A stretch of DNA of 64,000 nucleotides from Psoroptes ovis (Eukaryota; Arthropoda; Arachnida; Sarcoptiformes; Psoroptidae), in NCBI GenBank assembly GCA_002943765.1, contig PQWQ01000002.1, forward strand, positions 5,084,001 to 5,148,000, in the 5' to 3' direction. Shown here in pieces: positions 1 to 14,300 of the stretch. The notes beneath the pieces were generated by a model. The model did no database searches and had not been told where the DNA came from. It saw only the letters and a list, made by a program, of their open reading frames with translations. Both the position numbers and the translations under genes were made by a program. Numbering within the stretch: position 1 is the first letter of the stretch; the number at the start of each line of letters is the position of its first letter.

Positions 1-3000
1 AGAAAAATGAATGGAAAATGAAAATATAAAAATCAATGATTGATGATTAATGAATCAATATTATTAATAACCATCATCATAATAATCATTAATTATGATG
101 ATATTCACCGAATATATATTTTCTATAATGTTTGTTTGTTGGTTGTTTGGTTGCTTGTCGTCATTCACTTAATGAAAATTATGTGAATTAATGAATTATG
201 TTGAAAAAAAAGTAGAAAAAATAATTTTTCAAAACATCAATTATTATTGACCTTCAATTATTCGAATAGAAATGTGTGTGCGTATATCGATTGCATACAA
301 ACACAAATAAACCAGACAGATTATACATTTGAAATTCAAAGGAATTTTCAATTTTTCATTCGCAATTTTCCCCCGAATTCTTTTCAATATATTTTCATAT
401 TTCTTCTTCTCTGTGATTTCATAACAAATTCAATTCAGGAAGGAAAAATGTCTTTTTTTTCTTTTTTCTGGGTTTATTTAATCATAAATAAATAAACACT
501 TGTCCATAAATATGTATCATTTTGAATCGAGAGAATTAACAGTAGATTTAGTGTAAGAAAATCATGTTTTTTTTGAAAAATTTGTCACAAATCATTTAAC
601 ACTGAGAAAAACTAATGCTGCTGCTGCTGTCGGTGTTATTATTATTTGGTTGCTAATCACATTGAAACTAATAATATTGAATGAATGAATATTTATTCAA
701 TTGCATAATGAATGAATAATCAAACACCATACACGATATTATTTGGAAAAAAAATTGAAAGTAATATTTCAAATTTCAAATTAATAATAAATGTCTTTAT
801 TTGAAAATAAAAACCAAAAAAAGAAAATTCAAAATTTATATAAATAAATAAATGGAATACATACATAATACACCCAAAAAACATTGATAGAAAAATGTAC
901 ACATGACATTCTTTATTTGGGTTTATAAGTGAATTGAATAATAATTCATTTAAAAATAAATGATGATGATGATGATGAAAAATATATGATTTCTGTTTTC
1001 ATATATGAAATATATGAAAAATCAATATCACATAATATATTTGATTTTATGTATTTTTTTTTTTTTTTTGTAAAATTATTTTCTTATGATTGGTTTGTTT
1101 TTACCAGTTTTTTTTCAAATGCACGCATTTATATAGATATTCTATTATTTATATATGAGATACCAGAAGCAATGCTTTGTTCTTGTTGTCTTGAATCAAT
1201 ACTGGAATTTCTTTTTTCTTTGAAGCCTAAATTTCTGCGTATATATGTGTTTAATTTTTAAATAGAAATTGATGCTGTTAGCTCATATAATCAAACACTT
1301 ATAATGTCTGTATTTGACAGAATCAAATAGCAGAAAAAAAATTGATCAATTTTCAAAATTTTGAAATGAAAATCCTCTGATTTTTTTTTTGTTGAAAAAA
1401 ATATTTTTGTTTCTAAGAAAATTTGATACCAAAAAGGAAATAATACACTGATATATATGATGATAATACCTATGCTATATATCCTTTTAAAATTTTATTT
1501 TGTATGTGCATAATAACAACCAATTTACAAATAAATAAATAAATGTTTTTTTTCAATTTTAAATTGCAAATATAAATAAATGGATGGATGGATATATAGA
1601 CTGTTTAGACGACGCAATTTTTTTTTTTGAATTAGAATCATGCACCACTGCCATGCGTTTGTCATTGTCATTTAATTTCGTTTATTTTTATTTTATTTTA
1701 ATTTTTTGAAACAAACGATACTGACGATAAAGCACACGATAAAACAATATCCATTCAATCATAGAGACCATTTAGAATCGTAACGATAATAATAATAATC
1801 ATAATGGTGATCATAATAATTATCATTATCATTATTTTTATTTATTTATTTATTCTTTTGGAATAAAAGATGAAATTTCATGAAAATCAAATACACTGTA
1901 TAACTCTGTGTATTTGATTTCATTTGAATCCGAGATTTGAATTTGAGATTTTGCATTGAAAATATGCGAGAAATAAATCTAAACGACAACAGTAGCATTT
2001 CAGAAATTTCACCCATTAGAAAAAATCAATGATAATTTCATTTCTCATCATTACTATTTGACAATAATAATACCACACAAAAACGGTACCCGAAAACCAA
2101 CAACCAAAAACTGAAAGGGTTCCCGAAACATTTGATTTTGATGATGATGAAAGTCAAAAATTGCTTTGAAAATGTACGATTTGAATATGAAAAAGAAATG
2201 AAATTCAATTCATTAAAATTGGATGAATCGTTTGAAATTCTTTGAATGAATGAAATTGCATGAAATATTCAAAATCAATGAATTGTTGAGAACAAAAAGT
2301 GTCAAACATTTGATGTTCTTGAAATGTATGAATAATAATATTCAACGATGACAATAATGTGATGATTATGCAATGCCTCTCTATTAGAATAAAGCAATGG
2401 CAATGGCAGAAGCTGAATCGAAAAAACAAAATGATGACAATTTTCAAAATATTTATTCATATCTATGAATGAATAATACCGAATATTACCGAATATTCCC
2501 ATTTTATACGAATGCATTCAAAGAATTTGCATTTGTTCATTTCATTTTTTCTTTTTTATTTTATTCAAATTGAAAATATGAATAAATGAAATGAAATGAA
2601 TGAATGAATAAATGCCGAATGAATATATTTCCTTTTATTGATTCAAAATTTTTACATATTTTCAATTCAGTTGATTGTTTGTTTCAAAAAAAAAAAAAAA
2701 ATGCTATTCATTCATTGAATTATCCAAAACGATTGTTTTCTCTATTTCATTATTTCAAATTTTGATTTTTTTTCTCCATTTTTCATTCGTTCAAATTCAT
2801 TGTGATTCATTGTTGCTGTTGGTTACATCCAATATTATTCATTTTATTTATTTCCATTGAGTTAATTTAACTTTCAATGTATTTTATTTTTTGGAGTTTT
2901 CAACACCAAAAAAATAAAATAAAATAAAAGAAATCCAATAACTTCATTATATGTGTTGAGGCGAAAAAAAATGGTTGGAATTTAAATTGAAAATTATTTT

Positions 3001-3683
3001 ATTTTTGTTTTATTTTGAAAAAATAGAATGAAATGAAAATGATAAGTTTGAATATTTTTCCAAATTTTCAAATTTTCCATAGTAACTTTATGCCCGAATT
3101 TGAATTAAATGTGGAATGTGAAAATGTGCCAGTGATGTATTCAGGACCGTTTGTCTGCTGTATTCAAGTGTATAATTGGCTTTATTTCATTTTATTTTTT
3201 ATGCTAAATTTATTTTCATCTCTTTTATTGTCTTAGCCAATTGTCCACATCTATTTCATAGAAATAAATTGAATTAAATTTTAAATGAAAAAAATAATTT
3301 GAATTTTAAATTTTTTTCCGGAGAATTCCATGCGAGCAGCGCTATCTTTGGCCATGAAAACATGAAAAATTAAATTTTTCAAATTGAATTTACAAGCAAA
3401 CAATTTACATTTAATTTTATTCAATTTTAAACTAAATAAGATAAACATATTTTATCTAAAAATTCAATATTTGATTGTTCAATTGTTTTTTTTCAAATGG
3501 AATTTGAATTTTTTATGGTAAAACATTATGATTTGTGAGTAGTTTTTTGTTTTGGAAGACTTGGTTTCAATCTTATTCAAAATGATTTGTCAAGAAATTG
3601 GAAGACTTGATTGTTATCATTGAATTGATTAGTGATTAGTTGAATTGATTTCATGATATGTATCAGTATGAGTGAAATATTTG
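1..3683. other. Intergenic region, no gene recognised
   Basis: This AT-rich stretch contains only short open frames made of low-complexity Phe, Ile, Lys and Asn codons, without splice-site context or family similarity. It holds short GAT/ATT runs, homopolymer T tracts and one 12-base perfect inverted repeat near 1885-1919. The 3' end of the minus-strand LAMP gene lies just to its right. Confidence 0.6.
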
Positions 3684-4905
3684 TTAAATCATTGTATCAT
3701 AATCGACAGGTTTGAATACCCATGATTTATAGACAGCATAGCCAACTATAACCAATATGGATACGATTACAGTCAATGTACCGACCACAACTGGAACACT
3801 ATCATCTTGTTCGAGGCTTACATATAATGGTGCTGCAACACCAGAACCAAAGCTTACTTGACTACATCGAGAAACTATAATGATGGTAATGATGAATTGA
3901 AGAAAATTAATTTTTTAAAAATTTAATTAATTCAAATAAACATACTTGGAGCAAATTTTCCAGCTTCAATTTGAAATGCTTGTAAATGTACATTTGTAAA
4001 GCGGACAACAACACTTGGTTTACCAGTTTTTGATTCATAAAGATTTATAATCGGTGGTGATGGACAAAAATATGATTTACCCATCAGTGTTGTAAACATT
4101 GACAATGAACCTTCTTTGGTACGTGCAACTTTTTTACCACCATTCACTGAACCACGAAATAAAGAATCGGCTGTATTGTACAATAAATCAATCGAATTGA
4201 TGCCCCATTTCTCGCCATCATCAACTTTTTCAAAAATAATACGTAATGTAAAACCACCGATCCATGATACATCCAATACTGGTTTTTCATCCAACAAATA
4301 ATCGCAACGACCTTTTGCTTTAGCATCGATTGGTATTTTTTCGATTAGTTGCTGTTAAAAGATAAATTCATTTATTCATTTAGATTAAGATTAATTTAAT
4401 CAATGCATTTACATGTGCACCACTTGGCGTATAAAATGTAATGGTTAATGTTGCTTCAAATTTTGCCAATATGCAAACCATTCCTTGTTCATCCCAAACA
4501 ACATAACTGAATTTCGGTGCTGCTTGTTTATTAGCCAAAACAAGATTAGTGCCAGGTGCTTTTATTGTTAAATTACTTGGCTATTTTGAAAATTTAAACA
4601 AAGAAATACAAGAAAAATGAATTATAAAAATACATGAATTAGATGAATCTCATAAATAATCATTTACCTTTTTACGATTAATTAACATTGATGATTGTGC
4701 TGATGTTATCGAAATAATTTGCAAAGATATGACTAACAAATAATTAATTACAATATTGTTCATTATCAATAATTCACAAAAAATAAATGTTTTTTGGTTT
4801 TAACAAAGTTTACTTACAAATGATTGCAACTAGGCCAAGCCGTGCAATGATAATTTTACTACTAAATGATTGTACTAATAAATTGATCATGTTCATCATT
4901 ATCAT
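3684..4905 (-). CDS. LAMP-family lysosomal membrane glycoprotein, five exons
   Basis: Exons on the minus strand are 4905-4818, 4732-4668, 4580-4413, 4351-3946 and 3874-3684. Together they give 305 codons plus stop, and all introns are GT-AG in consistent phase. The product has an N-terminal hydrophobic signal sequence, one lumenal LAMP domain, one transmembrane segment (about residues 262-286) and a short tail. Four cysteines (87, 123, 203, 246) have the spacing of the two disulfides of a LAMP domain, and the sequence LQAFQI before the last cysteine is typical of the family. The tail ends with YDTMI, a tyrosine-based (YxxPhi) lysosomal sorting signal; vertebrate LAMPs end similarly. Known LAMPs are abundant late-endosome and lysosome membrane proteins. 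Having one lumenal domain rather than two resembles invertebrate Lamp1 or CD68/LAMP5-type proteins. The start is the first of several clustered ATGs and could be slightly further in (ATG at 4896 or 4890). The gene is divergent from the SLC41 gene. Confidence 0.88.
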
Positions 4906-5545
4906 GAACCGGAAGACTTTTTTTTCATTTGATTAAAAAATAATGATAATTAATGATTAAAAATATAATGAATAACTATCGATGATCAACTAATTGATGG
5001 ATGCCTGGTTGCTAAATGCTAATAATAACAAAATATTTCTACTATTATTATACACATTGATTTTGTTTAATAATAATAACTCAACTCAGGATGTTTTTCG
5101 ATGGGTTAAACATCCCAAAAAAAATTCTTTTCTCCATATATTTGCTTGTATTCTATAGAATAATGTTCCATAGATTTTGCGTTCATTGATTTTGAAATTT
5201 TGCATCATTTTTTTCGGGATCCAGGTCATTTTGAATTTGAAATTATTCGCTTTTACAAATCGCATACAATAGATGACGCATCACTCCATGTCAATTTTTA
5301 AACAGGATGATCATCGCATTTGGTTGGTCTAAATTTAATGATGTTAACTATAAAATTTAATTATCATTTTCCATTTTGATCTATTCTCTATGACTATTAT
5401 CATCATTAGTCATTTATTATCATTTAAATCTTATCCGATTAATTTAAAGAAATGATGATGATCATTATAATTGTGCTAAACTCATCTTTGGATTAATCAC
5501 AGATATAATTGTATGAATATTAAATAGATTAAGATTTTTAAAAAA
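4906..5545. promoter_or_regulatory. Shared upstream region of divergent LAMP and SLC41 genes
   Basis: The start codons of the minus-strand LAMP gene and plus-strand SLC41 gene are 640 bases apart with no open frame of note between them, so both promoters should lie here. I see no canonical E-box of the lysosomal CLEAR type (GTCACGTGAC) in it. Specific promoter elements cannot be assigned by eye. Confidence 0.4.
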
Positions 5546-6913
5546 ATGACTTCAACATCGAACAAATATGAAGAGCAAAGTTCATTGTCTGTATTTCGTC
5601 AAATGATAATACCATTTTTTCTATCCGGTTTAGGATGTGGAGCCGCTGGAATAGTTTTAAATCATGTAGCAGAATGGCCTGTGTTTATTGAAATACCACA
5701 AATATCTATAATGGTGCCTGCATTTATTGGCATGATCGGTAACATTGAAACTACATTGGCATCACGCCTATCAACACATTCGAATCTAGGTCGTATGGAT
5801 AGTTGGAAAGATATAATAAGTGTTGTAAAAGGGAATTTCATGGTCATGGAATGTCAAGCATCAATTATGGCCATGTTTGCTGCATTGATGGCATTAGCAA
5901 TATCAACTGTTCGTGAAGCTACTCGAGATAAAATTACATTTGAAACGGCACTAATATTGTGCGCTGGTTCTGTGGTATCATCGATTTTGGCAAACACTTT
6001 AATAGCATCTGTCGTTACGATTCTTATTATTGCTGCTCGTCGTTTAAAAATTAACCCAGGTTTGTGTTAAAAAAAAAATATTGAAAAAGTTTTTTTATCA
6101 ATTTTGAAAGTATAAACAGATAATATATCAGCTCCGGTTGCTGCATGTATGGGCGATGCATCAACAGTAGCTATATTGGCAAATATAAATCATATGCTAT
6201 ACAGTATGGATCGCAATCATCAACTATATGTTTCTATTTCTATTTTGATAATTACTTTGATAATTGGTTGTCCTGTGTTTATATTTCTTGCAAGACGTAA
6301 TCATCATACAAAATCTGTCATATATTCTGGCTGGATTCCACTTTTATTGGCAATATTTTTATGTAAACCAGCCGGTCTAATCATGGAAACATCAATGGAA
6401 CGATGGTCGGTTATATCGACATTTTTTCCATTGATTAATGGTGTAGGTGCACAAGTAACAGGACTACAAACTAGTCGTATTTCAACATTTTTACATGCGA
6501 CAAAAAACAGTTCTGATGAAAAACATGCGAAATGGTTTTTCGGTCCAAAACATGTATTTTGTTCGAATGAAATACATTCAAAATTAGCAAGATTATTAGT
6601 ATTGATTACGCCATTATCACATTTAATATTTCTAGCAATCATTTATGGACTTGAACATTTATTGAATAAACCTTCATTCATTTTTACATTACCATTTATT
6701 GTGGCACATTCAATGGCAGTGATATTACAAATAATAATTCTATTATATTCATCATATATAGCTGTATATTGGACATGGAATCATAATATAAATCCAGATA
6801 ATTCTGTAATGCCATTAGCAACAACATTATCTGATTCATTAGGCATTATATTTATTACGATTGCATTTAACCTGTTGAACACAATCAATGATAGGAATAC
6901 ATTATTGTCATGA
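5546..6913 (+). CDS. SLC41/MgtE-family divalent cation (Mg2+) transporter
   Basis: Two exons, 5546-6059 and 6120-6913, join in phase (CCA G|AT) to give 435 residues. The short 60-base intron is GT-AG. The product is a multi-pass membrane protein with two MgtE-like halves. In the first half the segment GNIETTLASRLST (about residues 65-77) is the SLC41 signature, followed near the splice by NPDNISAPVAA. In the second half the related segment INGVGAQVTGLQTSRIST lies at about residues 277-294. SLC41 proteins move Mg2+ across the plasma membrane or inner mitochondrial membrane and are implicated in Na+/Mg2+ exchange. Vertebrate SLC41A1 is about 510 residues with a longer cytosolic N-terminus, so this protein is shorter at that end. 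One oddity is that the second-half GGN, which I recall as conserved in SLC41, reads GAQ here. Assignment to a particular SLC41 paralogue is not possible from the sequence alone. Confidence 0.9.
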
Positions 6914-7434
6914 TTATTATTATTTTGGCAAAATTTATGAAAAGAGAACAACGACAACAACAATAACAATGATAATCATATATTACATAATCATTAATAT
7001 TATCATTGTTATATGTCACATTAATGTCATCGGAGAAAAAAAATTCAATTCAATAGACATACACACACATACAGATTGTCACAGACTTTTCCTATTTATT
7101 TTCACTACGATTGTCAATTATCAATTGTTGTTTATTATCACATTCATAGAAAAGCAAAAACACATTAACATTTTCTTTCATTATTTCTTTCTATTTGACC
7201 TTAATCATTCATTATTTTCGTTTATTTTCATTTTTATTTTATTTTTCTCAGCTTTTTGCTCCAAGTTTTATCTTATTTATCTGGAAAATTAATGAAACAG
7301 GAAATTTTGAATCAATTATTTTTCCATAATTTTCCATATGATTTCATTTTAATATAATTAACCAAAAATTGATTATTTTATCAACACAAAAAATTCAAAT
7401 TTTTCAAATTTTTTTCATTTTCAAAAATAGCTCA

Positions 7435-7700
7435 ATGAACGCATGCGCAGCGATGAGGTGTGCCCATTTTCGGAATGTTTACAAACAATAGTTTACTGCA
7501 CATGGTCATACTGCCACACACACCACTACCACAAGGTGAGAAAGGATTTTTTTTTCGGCCACTACAACAACAATAGTTTGATTGCTACTACCACAAACGA
7601 TTCCACCTTCGTGTTCGGTTGTGATTGGTGGAATATCCTGTTTTCTGTTTTCGAAGAAAACAGAAAATCACGATATCGTCGTATGCGCACGTGGTTATAA
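7435..7700 (+). promoter_or_regulatory. Candidate promoter / 5' untranslated exon with NRF1-like motif and E-box
   Basis: The palindromic core GCATGCGC at 7441-7448 resembles the NRF1 site found in many animal promoters. About 90 bases on, the sequence CACAAG is followed by GTGAGA, a good donor. Further downstream at 7688-7693 is the E-box CACGTG. CG dinucleotides are locally enriched compared with flanking DNA. The next plus-strand coding exon is MAX exon 1 at 11363, so this could be a distal first exon for MAX, although a separate unannotated transcript is equally possible. Confidence 0.3.
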
Positions 7701-9682
7701 CCATGTTTTTTTTGTTTTGTTTTCAAAAATAAAACGCAACATGCGTACATTAAATATTTCATATTGCATGTCTGTCAATGTTTGAAGAGCAACTCATGTG
7801 CTTCTTCTACTCATTGTTTATTGTTTGTATGATCAAAGAGAGAAAACTCCACATGCATATGGGCAAATGATCAACGCTTTGAAATCGATGAAATATTGGC
7901 TGCCAAAGTCATGCTTTTTCTTTGCTGGTTATTGTCAAAAATATTGCCAAACTTGAATATATATGCATTAAAAATAAAATGAACATGTTCACACATATTT
8001 TATTAAAAAAAATATTTGTGATAAATGGGATGAAATATTTATATATACAAACAAACATAAATGTATGAATGAATGAATTATTAAATTCATATAACAATAA
8101 CTAATGCATTATTTCTATAGTTATTTGTTATTTTCCAAGTGTTTTTCTTCATAAATAAATAAATGAATACAAATCTACTTTTCAAAGACAAATAAAATAA
8201 TAACGACAAAGTAAAAACAGTGCTTGTGTACTAAGTAATTGATGGAAAATTGATGATAATGGTAGAATATTTTTTGGCCAAATAGGTAAGGTATTATGGT
8301 TAATTGCCAATCTTCAAATTTTTTTTTTGAAAAATTGATGTCAAAGAGGCTCTCATATCTTATATTTATGAAAAGGTCATAATTTTGAAATTACAATCGA
8401 CTAGTTCACAAATTAATTTGTTTCCAATTATCGAAAATTAAATATGAAAAAAATTAATTGCATTTATACACGTGATTTCTGCTTTCTCAATCATTCATTG
8501 ATTAATTTATGAGATAAAAAAAATAATGAAAATGTTCAAATATAAATTCATTTATGAATCTTCTGTATACGCGTATATGTGTAAGTATATGCCCTTAACA
8601 TCATCATTCAGTCAATATTCATTATTGATTGTATGATGAAAATCACATGTACATGAAAATTATTTTTTTGTTGTTGTTGTTTTCAATGATATAATCATCA
8701 TATCATCATCATTAATTCATTTATGATTGAATAAAAAAAGATAATTAAATATTCAATTACTAATTAGGAGTATTCTCTCTCACATTTTGTCTTTTGTTTT
8801 TCATTACTTTTTGATTAACAATTAATGATGAAAATGTTTGTTCATTTTCCTTCTTTTTTTTTTTTTTTTTTTTGATTTCAAATGTAAATGGAGATTCATT
8901 TCTTTGAATTCATTTCATTCATTAATTCATCCACCATTTTCGATTCATTTCATGGTGCATTTTTTGTTTTGTTTTGTTTTTTTTTTTCACTTCATTATAA
9001 ATGTATACAAATGCACCGAAATGACATTAATCGGTTTGAATTTGATTTTTTTTCCATCTTTTTTTCAAATACAAAAATTTATTTTCAATTGTTTTTGTGT
9101 GTGAGCTTGTATTTCTTCTTTATTATTCACATTTGTTTTTTTTTTGTTCTCACATTTTGGATTCAATTCAAAAAAATAAATAAATAAAATGAAAAGAACA
9201 GAGAAAATACTTTTTACTCAAATTTACTTGTACACATTTTACAATACAAATTTTACATATCAATACCAATTTATGAAAGCAATCAAAATGAGCAGCAAAA
9301 AAAAAAAATTTCCATAAAACAATTGAAATGATATTCATTATTCGATTTTTCTCGCTTTTGATCATCGAAAAAAATAATAATAAACATCATTAAAACTTGA
9401 ATAAAATAATGAGGATAAACATGAAAAACAATGGCCATAAACAATAATAAAATTTTAACAAATTTTGTTGACCAAAATTATTTTATTTGTTTTTGTTTTC
9501 GTCAAAAAAAAAACGGGAATAATAAAAATACAAAAAAAAAATTTAAAAGGTTCCATTCTTCTACCCAAAAAGGTAGTAGCATATAATTGACATATTTTGT
9601 TGGCAACAAAATTTTCGTCGTTTTACCACTACCATTTTTACACATCACAAATGACATGTACGCACATGCAAATGCACATGCA

Positions 9683-9708
9683 CTCACACACACACACACA
9701 TGCACACT
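9683..9708. repeat. (CA)n microsatellite
   Basis: A run of alternating CA dinucleotides interrupted by TG lies in a segment with other CA-rich words. Confidence 0.8.
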
Positions 9709-11362
9709 TGACAAATCAACAACAACATTCGAATCACACCAACAAGGGTCACACAACACATGTTTCTCTCATTTTTTTTTTTGTTGTGTTTTTTTTCCAA
9801 TCAACATCGAAAACAACTCCACCGCTTTGATTTTATCAGTGGTAGTAGCATGGAAAAAAGGCAGGAAAATTGTTTGAGGAAAAAAAAACGAGACTCCGCC
9901 CATCTGTTTTTTTTTTTTTTACTTCGAATGTTTATGGCGGTCTGTGGCTGTTTCATCGTTTTTTTCTTGGCGTAAAACGATGCATGAGCACACGATTGAA
10001 ACATGCATGTCTCTCGTCGTCGTCGTTTTTTTTTTGTTTATTGCAAATGAAATGAAATCAAATCAAAAAAATAAATGAAAAAAAACTTGTGCTCACATTT
10101 TTTTGGGTAAATTTGTTGTGTTTATTATTGTTTTTTTTTTTTTTTGATAAATTCGTAATGATATATCCACTAACCACCATCATTATCATCATTAGTAATA
10201 ATAATAATAATAATAACAGCGACCATCGTTTGATTTGAGAAAAAAACTTGAAAAAAAGATCATCAAAATAATAATAATTATCATCATCAACATCGACATC
10301 TTTCAAGAGTTTAACTTTGAACCAACCAAAAACAAAAAAAAAAATTATTGACTTTTGTTTCTACGAAGGGGTCACATCTTGTACACCTTATACACAGTGT
10401 TTGCGTATATATTGTGTGCAAACGAAAAACATCAGAATAAGTCGTACAGCAAGCAGCAGCAACAACAACCACAAAGATTCTTTTGAATGAATTCTTTTCA
10501 TTAAAAAGAATGAAAAAAAAATCAAGAAAAAATAAAATAAGATTCCCATAAATGAACTTCAAACTATCCAAGGATATTTTGATTTTGTTTTTTGTTTTTT
10601 TTTTTGTTTGTTTGTCGTGAAATAATAATAATGAACAACAGCAAGAAATATTGACAATTTTATTTGTTCTGTTTTTTTTTTTTTTTTTGTCGTTCATTAT
10701 AATTATTATTATTATTTTCATCATTTTATAATTAATTTTATTGTTTTTTGTTTCATTTTCGTCATTCATTCATTCATTTTTTTTTCTTCGAATGATTATT
10801 TTCAATAATTTCAATCAATTGTTTCAATTTGCTTTGTTTGTGTCACATGAATCACATTTGATTTCATTTTTCTCCAAATCAGCACATGAAAAATTGAACT
10901 AAAAAAAACTCAAATTACAGAAATAATCATTACATAAGTAATAGTTATTGAGTATTTTTTCGTTTTGTTTCTTGAATTATTTCATTGTTCACAAATCAAT
11001 GTGTGTGTACACAAGTATTGTTTACACCTGTAATATATCAACGATTATCGATTTGTAATGCTTGGACAACAAAACATAGAAACTATCAAAATGTATTGTG
11101 ATCATGTAGAAAAAATCAATGTTGAAAAAAATCAATTCATTCAAAAATTGCTTTTTCTTGTATTTATACAACATCGTAATAATTATAGAAAACAATGATG
11201 ATGTCGATGTAATAAATTACTGATAATAAATAAATATTTTTGGGTGTTTTACATAAACACACACAAACACAAACGATTTCATAATTGAAACTAGAAAAAA
11301 AGAAACTAATCATCAAATTTTATCATCCTTAAATACGAAATCATCATCATTATCAACAAACG

Positions 11363-14300
11363 ATGGACATGTTAAGTGATGAAGGCGATCTTTACAGTGA
11401 TGTAAGTAATATGATTTCATTGAATTTGATATATTTTTATTCGAAATGAGTGAAGATTCATTATTTTTCTCGATAAAAATGATGTAAATAATGAATTTAC
11501 AATCACACAAAAAGTTTATATTTATGATTGAAATATGCCTGATGTTTTACATGTTCGTCATATACACATGTGTGTGTTTGTGTGTGTGCATTTTAATGAT
11601 TATTCATAAAAACATTGTCCATGAAATGTATAGGAATTTTTGATTTTCTTTTTCGTATGAAATTATTAAAATCTTGTCAATTTGCAGCTGTTTATTTTTT
11701 TATATTCAATAATAATGATAATAATTTAATAGAAACGGTTATATTTCTTCAGGCAATCTTGAAATAAAGAAAAAATAAAAAGGTTTTTCATTTTTTTTCT
11801 TTGCCATTTTAAATTAAATGTAATGTCTTTGTTGTTATTCTATCATTATTATTAAAATTAGAATTCAACATTATACCTATAGACTTTGATTGGGTTTTGA
11901 TGTTTTTTTTTGATCAACATAATTATACATCATTTGGACTGAAGAATAAGAAGCTGAATATATATTGTACTTTAATATATATTCATTCGTATATTCATAT
12001 TCTAAAATATTCTCACATATTATCCATTATTCGATATTATTGCTGTTCATTAAGTAATTCATAGTGATAGTGATGAGAAGTGAATTGAATTAAATTAAAT
12101 TCCGATGAATTTGTCGTTTGAGTGATTTTTTTTATATTTATAATTTTTCTTAAATTACATGTCGAATAGAAAAAGCAGATGAGCATGAAAAAAAAGAAAC
12201 GAGTAATAAGCCTGAGTATTCATCATTCTTTCCATTCATTTATTGTTATAATTTTCATTTTACAATTTGAATGATGTATTGAAATAATGGTGATGATAAT
12301 AATAATAATAATAACGATCGATCAGTAAGATTCTTCAAGTACAAATCAATCATAGATTGTCAGTCAATTTTTTTTTTTTTTTATTTTGACTGACTGACAC
12401 AACATTCACAAATACCATTTATAATAGTAATAACCATGAAGATGTATAAATTTAAGAAAAAAAATATTGATTTATTTATATATTCTTTCATAATAATAAT
12501 AATAATAGTGATCGCTTCACTTCACACACACACACTCAACACATGTATAGACATCAAAATCGAATCAAAATCACTGAAAAATTATTTGAAATATTGAATC
12601 AAAATTTTGATCGATGTTTTTGTTCATTTATTTTTTTTTCATTTATTCGATCATACATTTGAATTGAATGTATGAATTTTATTTTGTCGTTCATTTATCC
12701 CCTTGAATTTTGTGAGTTTGTTTTTTTCCAAATTTCATTCGAAAAATTAATAGAAAAAAAAATTCAATTATCAATATCCGATTATAATTTCATGTTTCGA
12801 TGTTTTTGATTTTTTTCTCCAAACTGACAAATGTGTATGAACAGATAATTTAAAATCATTCATTTAGAAAGCATATGGTTCTGATGAACATTTATTATTA
12901 TATCGAATGAATTATTTCCATGATTATTATAATTATTAAATCACATAATTTATACATGTGATCTTTTTTTTTGATCAAACAAAAATATCTTTGAATAAAC
13001 AACAACATGCATACAACAAATGTATATGAATCATCGTATACCGTCAGAGGGCGATAGTTTTTTTTCCTGATTTTGATGCATGGCGCTCACGCCTTACAAT
13101 TTTTTTTTTAAATATATTCATTCAACTATTTCGGGAGCCTTCTTCAACTTTTCGTATTTTAATTGAAAAAAAACAAAGCAGAAAAAATTGAATAAATTTC
13201 AAAAGAAACATGTTAGTAGTAGCATTGTACGTATGTGTGTGTGTGTGTATGAAATATTTTTTCCATTGGTGAGCATGTGATCACATCCATAAAAATCCAT
13301 GTGTGTAATCAAATAATCAAAAATGATATAATAACAATGATAATAATAATAGCAATAACAGCAGCATAACCACACTATGAAGGATATGTTTTGTTTTTCA
13401 TAAATTATCATAATTATGGAATGTTTCAATTAACATTTTCCTTGTATTTTTCAACATGAAAATGATTACACATGACCATTGTCCATTTAGATTCTGTGAG
13501 ATTGTTTTTTTTTGCTGTTGATGGCTTTTGTATTTGAATTGATTGACACATGTGTATGTGTGAGTGTTTATGAGACTAATAAATGTTTATTTTTGATGAA
13601 AAAATAAATTATGTTGAGCCCAGAATATTACATACACACACGCACATGAAAATGCATCGAATTAGATTAATATTTATATTTATTTGCCCAGTGTGAATTA
13701 AAAATAATTTTTCATGTGTAATATTCTTGTGTGTGTGTGTGTATATAGAAATAATAGATCGTACAGCAGATATGTACATTAAGCTACCATAAATATACTT
13801 GTAAAGGTAAAAATGATCATGATAATAATAACATTGATAATAACCGTAAAAGATCAGCACATGACACATTTGTTCATTATTTTATTCAGTTTTGTTTTTT
13901 CGGGTCCAGTGTATTGAACTGTTGTTGTTAATCAACGCTTATATATGGATATGAATCCATGTATTCACAAAATGATACGCATGTGACATGTGAATTTTAT
14001 TTCTTTCAACCCGAAAAAAAAGGCTGAATTTCATTTCGAAATGTACATTAAACGATTTTCATGCAGCATTATCATATACAATGTATCACATTAATATGTA
14101 TTACGAATTACCATTTTTGATTTTAATGAAATAATCTTTTCAATTTTATAATAACAAATGAAAAAAAAATGCTTGAAATCATTAAATTAATTTCACTTTT
14201 TTTTCTCTTTGAAATTATTGTAATAATAGTAAATAGATGAAAGAAAAAAAAAATTCAATAAATTATTTTCTTAATATTCAATTAATATTAAGATACAACA

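Larger units (their letters stand above)
6914..11362. other. Region between SLC41 and MAX; possible MAX upstream exons
   Basis: No coding gene is recognised. Two patches are less AT-rich than their surroundings. The first, about 7440-7780, has GCATGCGCAG, a TATGCGCACGTGG segment and a good splice donor CAAG|GTGAGA at 7535. The second, about 9560-10470, has CA repeats and homopolymer T tracts. These may be promoter or untranslated-exon sequence for MAX. The remainder is simple AT-rich DNA with short spurious open frames. Confidence 0.45.

Noticed and set aside
6888..7292. 134-residue Ile/Phe-rich frame after SLC41
   Set aside because: It is low-complexity, overlaps the SLC41 end in another frame and lacks any signal or family similarity.
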